From the NCBI RefSeq assembly GCF_018860585.1, contig NZ_JAHKPR010000030.1:130237-194236 (forward strand): 64,000 nt of DNA. Direction: 5' to 3'. The notes under the pieces are model-generated. The model had not been told where the DNA came from. It was given only the letters and a program-made list of their open reading frames with translations, and searched no databases. This document shows, one piece after another, positions 11,141 to 20,000 of this stretch (within the stretch, counting starts at the first letter, position 1; each line of letters starts with the position of its first letter). A program made the translations under genes and the position numbers. Origin of the DNA: Colwellia sp. E2M01. Lineage in GTDB: Bacteria > Pseudomonadota > Gammaproteobacteria > Enterobacterales > Alteromonadaceae.

Positions 11141-11204
11141 TAACTCATTGAATTAAAGTTTTTTTATTTTGTTTTAGTTTGTTTTATTTTGTTTTTTTTG
11201 AGGG

Positions 11205-11232
11205 TTGCACGCTTCTTTTTTTTGAGTATAAT
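11205..11232 (+). promoter_or_regulatory. sigma-70 type promoter candidate for hcp
   Basis: TTGCAC (11205-11210) and a perfect TATAAT (11227-11232) are 16 bases apart, in the 430-base gap between clpV and hcp. A T-rich tract of repeated TTTTATTTTG units (11160-11200) lies just upstream and could act like an UP element or bent DNA on the opposite strand. The resulting leader would be about 220 bases, long and AT-rich. The rest of the gap shows no gene. Confidence 0.5.
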
Positions 11233-11462
11233 ACTACTCGATTTCTCTTTGTTTACCTTTTATTTACCATATGTTTACTTGTGTAAACATTATATAAATA
11301 TTTTATAAATAAATTTATTGTAGGTTGTAAATCTATAATAACTAAGTTTATTTATAAAATAGAATGTAGATTTTTATATTCTATAAAGTTTAATTTAACT
11401 TTTGTTTAAATTAAATAGCCTATCCACTAATGGATAAAATACATGCACAAGGAGCATTAATA

Positions 11463-11942
11463 ATGCAAGCAAATACATATTTGGACTACGAAGGAATTAA
11501 AGGCGAAACAACGGCTGAGGGATACAAAGATAAAATTACTGTACTTTCTGTTGATTGGAATGTTAGCCGTGAACTTTCTTCATATACTGGTACTGCACAA
11601 GATCGTGAAGCTAGCGCAACACGTCTTGGTGATGTAACAATCACTAAACTTCAAGATAATGCGTCTACGTATTTATTTGAAGAAGCGACTATCGGTAAAG
11701 GTAAAAAAGCAATCTTCTACATCACTAAACAAGGTGATAAAATTGAAGAAATTATGCAAATCGAATTAACTGATGCCATGATTTCTAGCTACAGTGTTTC
11801 AATTCAAGGTGATCGTCCAGTTGAAACTATCACAATTAGCTACACTGAAATGATGATGGCTGTTACTCCAACAGATGATAAAAATAACATTACTGCTGCG
11901 CTTAGATACGGCTACAGTGGTGTTAAAGGTCAACAAATGTAA
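11463..11942 (+). CDS. hcp: Hcp (TssD), tube protein of the T6SS
   Basis: The start is ATG 11463, with AAGGAG eight bases before it; an earlier in-frame ATG at 11430 lacks such a site. The 159-residue product has the Hcp pattern MQANTYLDYEGIKGE, EIMQIELTDAMISSYSVS and VETITISYTEMM. Hexameric rings of Hcp stack into the tube inside the TssBC sheath and carry small effectors. Its codon use is that of a highly expressed gene. A strong hairpin directly after the stop partly separates it from vgrG. Confidence 0.95.
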   Translation: MQANTYLDYEGIKGETTAEGYKDKITVLSVDWNVSRELSSYTGTAQDREASATRLGDVTITKLQDNASTYLFEEATIGKGKKAIFYITKQGDKIEEIMQIELTDAMISSYSVSIQGDRPVETITISYTEMMMAVTPTDDKNNITAALRYGYSGVKGQQM

Positions 11943-11956
11943 TTTTTTTGTTACCT

Positions 11957-11990
11957 AAGCCTTAAGGGATTATTCCCTTAAGGCTTTTTT
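11957..11990 (+). terminator. strong hairpin terminator between hcp and vgrG
   Basis: A perfect 12-base stem (AAGCCTTAAGGG at 11957-11968, CCCTTAAGGCTT at 11975-11986) with a six-base loop runs into six T residues. Placed only 14 bases after the hcp stop, it probably acts as an attenuator that makes hcp mRNA far more abundant than the vgrG region. Confidence 0.85.
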
Positions 11991-12007
11991 CAACATTGAG
12001 GCAAGGA

Positions 12008-13816
12008 ATGCAAAAAGCTACTCAGAAAAATAATATTATCTCTATCTCTACTCCTTTAGGTAAAGATACCCTATATTTAACACATTTAAGTGCCACAGAG
12101 GGAATTTCACAACTATATTCATTTACAGTATCAATGTTTACTATAGGTACAACAATTTCACTTGATGGCTTAGTGGGTAAAAGTGTATGTGTTTCGTTAA
12201 GAAATGCTGAAAGTGGTGGGGCCATTCGTTATTACCATGGTGTTATTAGTCACCTAGAATCAACAGGGATGAGAACAGCAGCTACAGACGATGTCGAAGA
12301 TTATATAGATTATCAAGCTATAATAGTACCTACCGCGGCATTTATGAAAAAAAGAAGTAATTGTCGTATTTATCAAAACTTATCAGTAACTGACATCGTG
12401 GCAGATCTTTTTGGTCAACACAATGTAGCCTTTCAAGATAAAACGACTAAAAGTTATCCTAAGTATGAATACTGCGTACAATATCAAGAATCTGATTTAG
12501 ACTTTGTCACCCGCTTGTTACAACAAGAAGGGATTTTCTACTTTTTCGAACACAGTAGTAGTGAACACACATTAGTGTTAGCAGATGATATAACAGCTTA
12601 TAAAAAATGTGCCGAAGCAAAAGTACGTTGTTTTTCAGGGCACCTAGCAAAACCACATGTATCTCATTGGCAAGGTGGCCTGAGCATGGTCAGCGGAGCC
12701 TATCAACAAAAAGGTTATGACTTTGAACAACCCAAACTCTTTCCAAGTGGTAACAAAGTAACTGCAAGTTTACCTGCACAAGGTGGTTTAGAAATTTTTG
12801 ACTACATGGGTGAATCAGAATTTAATAAGCGCCCACAACCTTACGCAAATATCCAGCTTGAAGCATTACAAAAAGATATGCATAAATGCTCAGGTCAAAG
12901 CGATTGTCGTAGCTTTAGTATCGGTAAAACATTTACCTTTGAAGATCACGAAGACAGTAGCTATAAAGGTAAAAGCTTCTTATTAACCGCCATTAGAACC
13001 AGTGCAACACAGCCTAACCAATCCGGCGCTAATCAATCAGATTCAGAAAACGTTTTTACCAATGATTTTGAATGTGTTCCTAAAGATACAGCCTACAGAC
13101 CAACAGTATCTCTTAATAAGCCATTAATTAACGGTGTTCAAACAGCGGTTGTTACGGGCGACCCTGGTGATGAACAACATATTGACAAATATGGCCGAGT
13201 AAAAGTGCAATTTCACTGGGATCGTGAAGGTACCTATGACAGTAAAAGTTCGTGTTGGATCCGTGTAGCACAAAACTGGGCAGGTAATAAGTGGGGGGCT
13301 TTTTTCTTTCCACGTGTAGGTCAAGAAGTTTTAGTTGAGTTTATCAATGGCGACCCTGATCAGCCTATTATTAGTGGTGCTATTTACAATGCTGATTTAA
13401 TGCCTCCTTATGCGTTACCCGCTAAAAAAACTCAAAGTGGTATTAAATCGCATAGTACTAAAAATGGTGGCGCAGATAACTTTAATGAAGTACGTTTTGA
13501 AGATGATAAAGGCAAAGAACTTTTATTTTTTCAAGCAGAAAAAGATCATGAACTTAAAGTTAAAAATGATCAAAAAGACACTATCGACAATGACCGATTA
13601 ACCGAGATAGCCAATAATGACACGTTAAATGTTGGTAAAATTCTTCAAGTTACCGCAGGAAGTGAAATAGAATTTAAAACGGGCAGTGCGTCAATAAAAA
13701 TGAGCAGTGATGGCTCTATTACCATTCAAGGTACAAATATAAAAGTTAAAGGTACCGATATTAAAGTCAATGGTACAGGCATTACTATGCAAGCTCCGCA
13801 AATTAAGTTGAATTAA
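12008..13816 (+). CDS. vgrG: VgrG (TssI), spike protein of the T6SS
   Basis: The start is ATG 12008, preceded by GAGGCAAGGA; an in-frame TTG at 11996 sits inside that site. The 602-residue protein has the gp27-like N-terminus (LYSFTVSMFTIGTTISLDGL), the motif QYQESDLDFVTRLLQQEGIF and GDPGDEQHIDKYGRVKVQFH. The gp5-like part has WIRVAQNWAGNKWGAFFFPR, VGQEVLVEFINGDPDQPIISG, then beta-helix repeats (IKVKGTDIKVNGTG). It ends right after the needle, with no C-terminal effector extension, so toxins must be carried by PAAR and Rhs proteins. Its stop overlaps the next ATG (TAATG). Confidence 0.95.
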   Translation: MQKATQKNNIISISTPLGKDTLYLTHLSATEGISQLYSFTVSMFTIGTTISLDGLVGKSVCVSLRNAESGGAIRYYHGVISHLESTGMRTAATDDVEDYIDYQAIIVPTAAFMKKRSNCRIYQNLSVTDIVADLFGQHNVAFQDKTTKSYPKYEYCVQYQESDLDFVTRLLQQEGIFYFFEHSSSEHTLVLADDITAYKKCAEAKVRCFSGHLAKPHVSHWQGGLSMVSGAYQQKGYDFEQPKLFPSGNKVTASLPAQGGLEIFDYMGESEFNKRPQPYANIQLEALQKDMHKCSGQSDCRSFSIGKTFTFEDHEDSSYKGKSFLLTAIRTSATQPNQSGANQSDSENVFTNDFECVPKDTAYRPTVSLNKPLINGVQTAVVTGDPGDEQHIDKYGRVKVQFHWDREGTYDSKSSCWIRVAQNWAGNKWGAFFFPRVGQEVLVEFINGDPDQPIISGAIYNADLMPPYALPAKKTQSGIKSHSTKNGGADNFNEVRFEDDKGKELLFFQAEKDHELKVKNDQKDTIDNDRLTEIANNDTLNVGKILQVTAGSEIEFKTGSASIKMSSDGSITIQGTNIKVKGTDIKVNGTGITMQAPQIKLN

Positions 13817-14169
13817 TGAAGGCCGCTTTTAATTACCCTAATGTGGGGCGTGCTGGGCAATTTTGTAAAGGCCATTATGTCATATGCCAATTTGGTTATC
13901 ATTATTTAGCTTGTCGACCCGAAGACAAGCCAGATGATCCGTTATTAAAAGCGCCATTAAAAGAATTTTTAGTGAGTACGACTTATGGAGAGCAATTTTT
14001 ACAAAACTTGCATCCATGGAAAAATGAACAAAATATAATAAATCAGTTGTTTTATTATTTGTCACGCGATGAATACCAACATGAGACGCAGAGTATCTCA
14101 AAATCTATAAAATGGATTGCTCATGAATTATCAATTGGAAATTTATTGTTTATACCATTGTATGAATAA
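13816..14169 (+). CDS. unknown small protein coupled to vgrG
   Basis: I do not recognise this 117-residue protein. It starts inside the vgrG stop codon (TAATG), so it is translationally coupled to the spike gene. It has three Cys (FCKGHYVICQFGYHYLAC), aromatic-rich first and last thirds, no signal peptide and no membrane segment. A short conserved-looking run YLACRPEDKPDDP is followed by HPWKNEQNIINQLFYYL. The position between vgrG and a PAAR gene is typical of adaptors that load a cargo onto the VgrG tip; that role is inference from position only. Confidence 0.7.
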   Translation: MKAAFNYPNVGRAGQFCKGHYVICQFGYHYLACRPEDKPDDPLLKAPLKEFLVSTTYGEQFLQNLHPWKNEQNIINQLFYYLSRDEYQHETQSISKSIKWIAHELSIGNLLFIPLYE

Positions 14170-14294
14170 AAAGACGTGTACAGCTCTTATACTAAATTAC
14201 GTACTTTCTTAAAGTACTATACAAAACACAATTAAAAAGTATTAGTTTTATTAATATATCTATTTTATATCAAAATTAATTAAAGGTAATTAAC

Positions 14295-14591
14295 ATGGGA
14301 ATGCCCGCAGCTACGGTTACACATATGCACGTTTGCCCTAAGGTAAATCCGGGAACACCGCCAATTCCTCATGTGGGTGGGCCAATAGTGGTTGGCTCTC
14401 CTAACGTATTAATTGGAAGTTTACCCGCAGCAAGAAAAGGCGATAAACTTGTTTGCGTAGGACCACCAGATACAATTAATGCAGGCTCAGCCTCAGTAAA
14501 AATAAATGGTAAACCTGCCGCTCGGTTAGGTGATGGTACCGCCCATGGTGGAACAATTGTTGCTGGTAACCCTACAGTGTTAATTGGGTAA
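14295..14591 (+). CDS. PAAR-domain spike tip protein
   Basis: The 98-residue protein is a bare PAAR domain: GMPAATVTHMHVCP, IPHVGGPIVVGSPNVLIGSL, then repeats SASVKINGKPAARLGD and AHGGTIVAGNPTVLIG. The His and Cys residues (HMHVC, PHVGG, AHGG) fit the zinc site at the tip. It sharpens the VgrG spike and connects effectors to it. It has no extension of its own, so the Rhs protein downstream, which lacks a PAAR domain, probably docks to it with help from the two genes in between. The 125 bases before it are AT-rich and may hold a promoter. Confidence 0.93.
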   Translation: MGMPAATVTHMHVCPKVNPGTPPIPHVGGPIVVGSPNVLIGSLPAARKGDKLVCVGPPDTINAGSASVKINGKPAARLGDGTAHGGTIVAGNPTVLIG

Positions 14592-14690
14592 GTTAATCAG
14601 AACTAAAACAATAGTATAAAAAGAATATAATAGGGGTTTCAAAGAAATACACTTATCTGAAGTGGGTTTTCTTTGTTTGAAAATCAACTT

Positions 14691-15890
14691 ATGGATAAGC
14701 TCACCGTTCAATTTACGCAATTAATAGCCCAACGAAAAGTATTGAGCTTTAATTTCTGCTGTTATAAAGAAAGTTTTGTTGATAACACGCAAAAGCTAGT
14801 AACACTTGCTCATTTGATCCATGCCCAAAATAACAACCAATGTATTCTTAGCGCGCAAAATAGCACGCAAATTACCGATCACCTTCAGGCTAAATATCAG
14901 AGCAAAGACCAATATAACGAGCATGAGCTTGCCCTTGTTGTCGCGTTAAAATTAATAATTCAACCACAATTACAGAGCGAATTACTGACCATAATGTTAA
15001 CAAGTGAACAAGCCTACTTACCGTCACTATCATTAACGGTGGCAAAATTACTGGGCAATAACTTGATTTTTACCATCGATTTTATTAATGAATTTACATT
15101 ACCAATTTCTGATGTGTCTACAGATAAAGCAAATGAAAAATATCAACAACAGGTGTTTATACAAAAAGCGTTATTTACACTATATTACAGTAAAAAATTA
15201 ATGACTTACTTAAGTGCAGCATTACCTGAATATAAGAATTATGACAGTAGAATAGTGTTTGCAGAATCATTATCGGCAATAAACTGGTTAACTATTGATG
15301 TGTTATCAGATAATAAATCCGATGTGCACAGAATTACCACTGAGTTTATTCAGCAAGAGTATCTTAATAGTTACCTCTTTGATGTATTTATTACGTCACT
15401 TAATGAACATGAAGTGACTCAAGTAGTAAATCTTCTTAGTGTTGATAATGCTTTTATCCCTTATATCATTCATGCCATGGCACTTAGCGGCTATATTAAA
15501 TTTATCCCATTTCTTGCTCAATATTTACAACAAGCTCCTTTTGTTTCAGCGGCACATCAGGCACTACGTATAATTCTTGGTAGTAAGTTAGACAAATTAA
15601 TTCCACTGACTATTCAATTTAATAACGATATAGAGCAGCGACAAAAAGATTTACAATATTACGGAGCTAAAATACTTAATGCGTGGCAACAAGGAATGCC
15701 AAGTATAGGCTTTACGTTTGAACAGCAGGACAATAAACGTTTATTAAATGGTATAGAATTATCAATACAAACCGCAGAGCATGTGGCGATATCAGGAAGC
15801 CAATGGCATCGTTATGTGGCAACGCTGTATCAACAACAAGCGGGTGCTACCGTTTATTGTTATAATGCACATGCGCTGGAAGTAAATTAA
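14691..15890 (+). CDS. TIGR02270-like T6SS accessory protein
   Basis: This product of about 400 residues resembles the TIGR02270 proteins found near PAAR genes in T6SS clusters. Helical HEAT-like repeats occur in the middle (FIPYIIHAMALSGYIKFIPF, APFVSAAHQALRIIL), followed by the C-terminal pattern RLLNGIELSIQTAEHV and QWHRYVATLYQQQ. It has no signal peptide. ATG 14691 is chosen; an in-frame TTG at 14673 is possible and neither has a good ribosome site. The last base of its stop overlaps the next ATG (TAATG), so the two proteins are probably made together. A role as adaptor or chaperone for the Rhs effector is inference from position. Confidence 0.6.
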   Translation: MDKLTVQFTQLIAQRKVLSFNFCCYKESFVDNTQKLVTLAHLIHAQNNNQCILSAQNSTQITDHLQAKYQSKDQYNEHELALVVALKLIIQPQLQSELLTIMLTSEQAYLPSLSLTVAKLLGNNLIFTIDFINEFTLPISDVSTDKANEKYQQQVFIQKALFTLYYSKKLMTYLSAALPEYKNYDSRIVFAESLSAINWLTIDVLSDNKSDVHRITTEFIQQEYLNSYLFDVFITSLNEHEVTQVVNLLSVDNAFIPYIIHAMALSGYIKFIPFLAQYLQQAPFVSAAHQALRIILGSKLDKLIPLTIQFNNDIEQRQKDLQYYGAKILNAWQQGMPSIGFTFEQQDNKRLLNGIELSIQTAEHVAISGSQWHRYVATLYQQQAGATVYCYNAHALEVN

Positions 15891-16972
15891 TGAAAATTAA
15901 ATTGCATAATAGCCATGTACTTATTGGTGCTAAATCAACAACAGCACAAGCGATAAACTTACCGCGACTACCGCCTGAAGAAACGTTAATTACTGTTAAC
16001 AATGCTGACTACGTAAGTTATTTTTGCTCATTACCTAAGAGTCGCTCAAGTGATAATAATGCTCATCAAGGGTTGGTTACGAATGATAAGACCTCACGGT
16101 GCCTTCAATTAATTGAAGAATTATTTGTACAAATTGAGCAAACAGGCGAAAAAGTGCCTGTTGATGCTCCCGTATTTTGGTTATTACCTGAATTCGTTGA
16201 GTCTTATGTCGATGATAGCAATCCAAAAGATATTAATAATCAACATACATTTGCTGATTTTGCTAAAGCATTGCAACAAGCTTTACCAGAATTATTTAGT
16301 CACCCACAAAGCCAATTATTTCCTTTCGGGCGATCGTCATTTCCTATTGCCTTAACTAGCGCTAAAGCGTTATTAGAAGCAGGTCAAGCTAACACTATCA
16401 CGTTAATTAGTGTTGACAGTTTATGGCATGAAATTCCTCAGTTGTTTGCTGATAATATTTTGGTTTCTAACATTAGTGAGCAAGGTATTATCCCCTCAGA
16501 AGGCGCAATTATTACGCAAATATCACAAGCGGATAAAGGCATCTCAATTGACTTTATTCAAAATAATGTAGCGCCCAGTAAACAAAGAGACTTGAGTATA
16601 AAGCAGTTGTTTTCTGAAAGTATTACTGCATTAATTGACTCTAAATTGAGTATTCAAGAAAAAAAACAACAAAGCAGTCCGATAACATTGTCTCACTTAT
16701 ATTTACCTGGCAATGGTGATGAAACATTACAAAGTTCTTGGTTAGAAGCCTACTTTCAATTGGCAGAGGCTGTTGATGGCAATACAAAAATTTGTCAAAG
16801 CGGTCTATTTACCGGGGAGATCGGGTGCGTTACTGGCTTATATAATTTTTTACATATAGCAAGCAGCTACGAAAATAAGTTTATACAAGGAAATACACTA
16901 CAGCTTGAAGTGTCTAACTCACTTTATCAAGGCGCTGTTTTATATTCATATGATAGTGAAGGTCATGAATAA
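15890..16972 (+). CDS. ketosynthase (thiolase)-fold-like T6SS accessory protein
   Basis: The 360-residue protein recalls the beta-ketoacyl synthase/thiolase fold. FGRSSFPIALTSAKALLEAG with TITLISVDSLWHE resembles the stretch before the KS dimer interface. LYLPGNGDETLQSSWLEAYF resembles the late KS segment with its NGD, and GLFTGEIGCVTGLYNFLHIA resembles the late glycine-rich helix. I see no catalytic Cys in a KS-like setting, so it is probably not an enzyme. Similar KS-like proteins accompany TIGR02270 and PAAR genes in other T6SS loci. It is coupled to the gene before it and lies 64 bases before the Rhs gene, consistent with a structural or chaperone role, which is inferred. Confidence 0.5.
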   Translation: MKIKLHNSHVLIGAKSTTAQAINLPRLPPEETLITVNNADYVSYFCSLPKSRSSDNNAHQGLVTNDKTSRCLQLIEELFVQIEQTGEKVPVDAPVFWLLPEFVESYVDDSNPKDINNQHTFADFAKALQQALPELFSHPQSQLFPFGRSSFPIALTSAKALLEAGQANTITLISVDSLWHEIPQLFADNILVSNISEQGIIPSEGAIITQISQADKGISIDFIQNNVAPSKQRDLSIKQLFSESITALIDSKLSIQEKKQQSSPITLSHLYLPGNGDETLQSSWLEAYFQLAEAVDGNTKICQSGLFTGEIGCVTGLYNFLHIASSYENKFIQGNTLQLEVSNSLYQGAVLYSYDSEGHE

Positions 16973-17036
16973 ATCATGATGAATAGTGTATCAGGTAGGC
17001 TGAAGCAAATTTACGGACAAATAAGGTTTTAATAGG

Positions 17037-20000
17037 ATGAGCGTGCAGTATTTTCAATTTAAAGGCAGAAACCGACGTATTGTCGTATTGCCTCGTAGTG
17101 CTGGAGCACCAAGTGGCTATAGTTTAGCTTCTGAAGGGGGTAACCAAGCTCAAGCATTGGTAGACGAAATATCACCCCACTTAGCTAAAGATGTTAATGC
17201 GCTGGCACAAGCCTGTGGTTTACTTAAGCAAGTTAGTATTATTGTCACACAACAAGCAAGGCAAGTTGCGCCCAGATTATGTGAAGCAATTCGTCGTGAA
17301 TTAGTTCATGTGTATACTGAAAATCCTCAATCGCCTCTACATTATTCAACAGAGGAGGCTGGTCCTAAAGCCAGTGCGAGTAGTAGCGTCAAGCAACCTG
17401 AGGTAAAACCCAGTAATCAAGGTAAACAGGGCGCCAATGCAGCACAAAGTGGAAGTGTTAGCAACAATACACCGACTGAAGTCCCTATAAGCGAGCAAGC
17501 ATGTCGAAGTGATCCTGTTTCACTGCTTAGTGGTGAAGAAATACTACCGTTAGACGATTTTACCTATCATGGCTTAGTGCCTATTACGTGGCGACGCCTT
17601 TACCGCTCAAGTAAAATAAATAACAACGTGGGGTTAGGTTACGGATGGCGACATGGTTATAGTGCACAATTGCTGTCTTGTTATCAAGCACCACCGAAAG
17701 TTGGCCCTGTACAGGCAGGTAAGCATTGGTTTGAATTAATTGATGAAGAAGGTGCCGTGCACGTGTTTGACCAAGTTAAACCTGGGCAAACCAGCTATCA
17801 AACATCATCAGGTTTAGCACTGTTCCATCAAGTTGATGGTAAGCAGGTATTAATTAAACCTGATGATAGCCATTGGACCTTTATAAAACAGCCTATCTTG
17901 ATTAAGGACAAAGCAGGGAAAAAGCAAAAACAACAAACGCACGTTTGGTTATTAGACAATATCAGCAATCACTTAGGGCAAAGTATTACCCTACATTATG
18001 ACGACCAACAGCGTTTAGTGCGGTTATCTAACAGCCCTAAACGGGGTATCGCGCTGCAATATAATCAACAAAACAATGTGACTAAAATTGCCGCTTACCG
18101 GCTAGATGAAAATAACAAAAAAGTTCTCCAATCACCGTTATTAGCGCATTATCAATACAATGACGCACAAGCTATGGTTAGCGCGACTAATAGTGAGCAA
18201 AACACAGAGCATTACCTTTATCGTCAAGACTTATTGCTTGCCCGCAGAACCCGTGCCTCGGGGTTTAGCCATCACTTTTTATGGCAAGGAGAAGGCGCTA
18301 AAGGACAATGTATTGAACAATGGGGCGATAACGATACTTATCATTATCGCTTTACATTTCAAAATAAAGCAGCAACAAATGAAAAAATAAGTACTTCAAC
18401 CGATAGCTTTGGTCATACCGAGCGTTTTGTTCATAATGCACAAGGCTTGTTAACAGAATATACCAATAATAATGGTGACACTACGGTTACCGACTATGAC
18501 GACTTAGGACGTAAGGTTAAAGTTACCGACCCACAAGGAGGTAGTACAGCATTTGACTACAATGAACAAGGTCAGTTATGTAGTCAAACCGATGCGTTGG
18601 GCAATAAAACCCACTATCATTACAATAACTTGGGTAAACGCATCACTACCATTGATGCGCTTGGCCGACAACACAAACGCCATTACGATGCCACCGGTCG
18701 CTTACTCGCTATCATCACCCCTGATGGCAGAAAACACAGCTATCGCTATACCGAGCAAGGTAAACTTGACAGTGAAACTGACCTTCAAGGCATAAAAACA
18801 CAATATCATTGGAGTGTTGATGGTGAGTTATTAGCCAAACAAGTCGCCAATAACTTAACGCGTTTTAGTTACGACAAGCTAGGGCGTATAAATGCTGATA
18901 TTAATAGCCAAGGCTTAGTGACTGAATATAAACGTAATCGTAACGGGCAGGTGAGTGAACAATGTAGTTATGGTCAATCGACACCTCATGATAAAACAGT
19001 TAAAGCGTTTTCATATGACAATGCTGGGCGACTGTTAAGTATACAAGCATCCGGCGAACTAGAATCAAGCGCAGCAAAAGAAAATGACGACCAACAAGCA
19101 ACGAAATACCTAAAAAACAATCAACCAGGTAATCAACCCGACAGTCAACCCGAGCTTACCCTTTACCAATATCAAGGCTTAGCACAACCCAGTAAAAAAA
19201 CCTTTGCTGATGGTAGTTGGCTAAGTTACGGCTATGACAACGAGCGTAACTTAACCGAAATAACCCGCAGTGATGGCGCACAATATCAACTGCGATACAG
19301 CCCTACTGAAAAGCCGATTGAGTTAATCGGTTTTGATGGTAGAAAACAAACCTACCAATACGATGTGAACGACCAACTTACCAGTGTAAATGACAGTGGC
19401 TTACGTTTTATTCGTTTAACGCGTGACAAGGTAGGGCGAATTATTGAACAAAGTGCGAGCCAAGCACCAACGCAAGATAAAGCGAACAATCAAGGTAAAG
19501 GGCAAGCTAAACGCCAAAGTACAGCGCTGCATAATCAGCATAATTATTTTCAGTATGACAAAATAGGGCGATTAGTTCGCGCGCATAACAGCGAGCGTAC
19601 CGTCAACTTAACTTATCATGCCAATGGTCAATTAAGCACCAGCGAGGAAGGTCATTGGACGCTTCATTACAACTACAATAACTTGGGTCAACGTCAAAGC
19701 GTGCAGTTACCTGATGGTAATCAACTGTGTTATCAATACACCGAGCAAGGGCAGTTAAGCCAAGTTAGTTTAGTGTCTAATAGAGATAATGACACTTCAA
19801 GCAAGGCACAAATGTTAGTCAGTTTTCAATACAACAACGCAGGGCTAAACACTCAACAACGCTTAGGCAATGGCATTGAACTAACACAACAATTTGATGT
19901 TTATTCACGTTTAACAAACCAGCAATGGCAACGTACAGACGAATCCCTTGCTTTTAGTGAAATTCGTACCTATCAATACGACAATAAACATCAGTTAACG

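Noticed and set aside
11032..11462. Sigma-54 promoter for hcp
   Set aside because: The GG-N10-GC pattern of such promoters was not found, whereas a sigma-70 type pair was.
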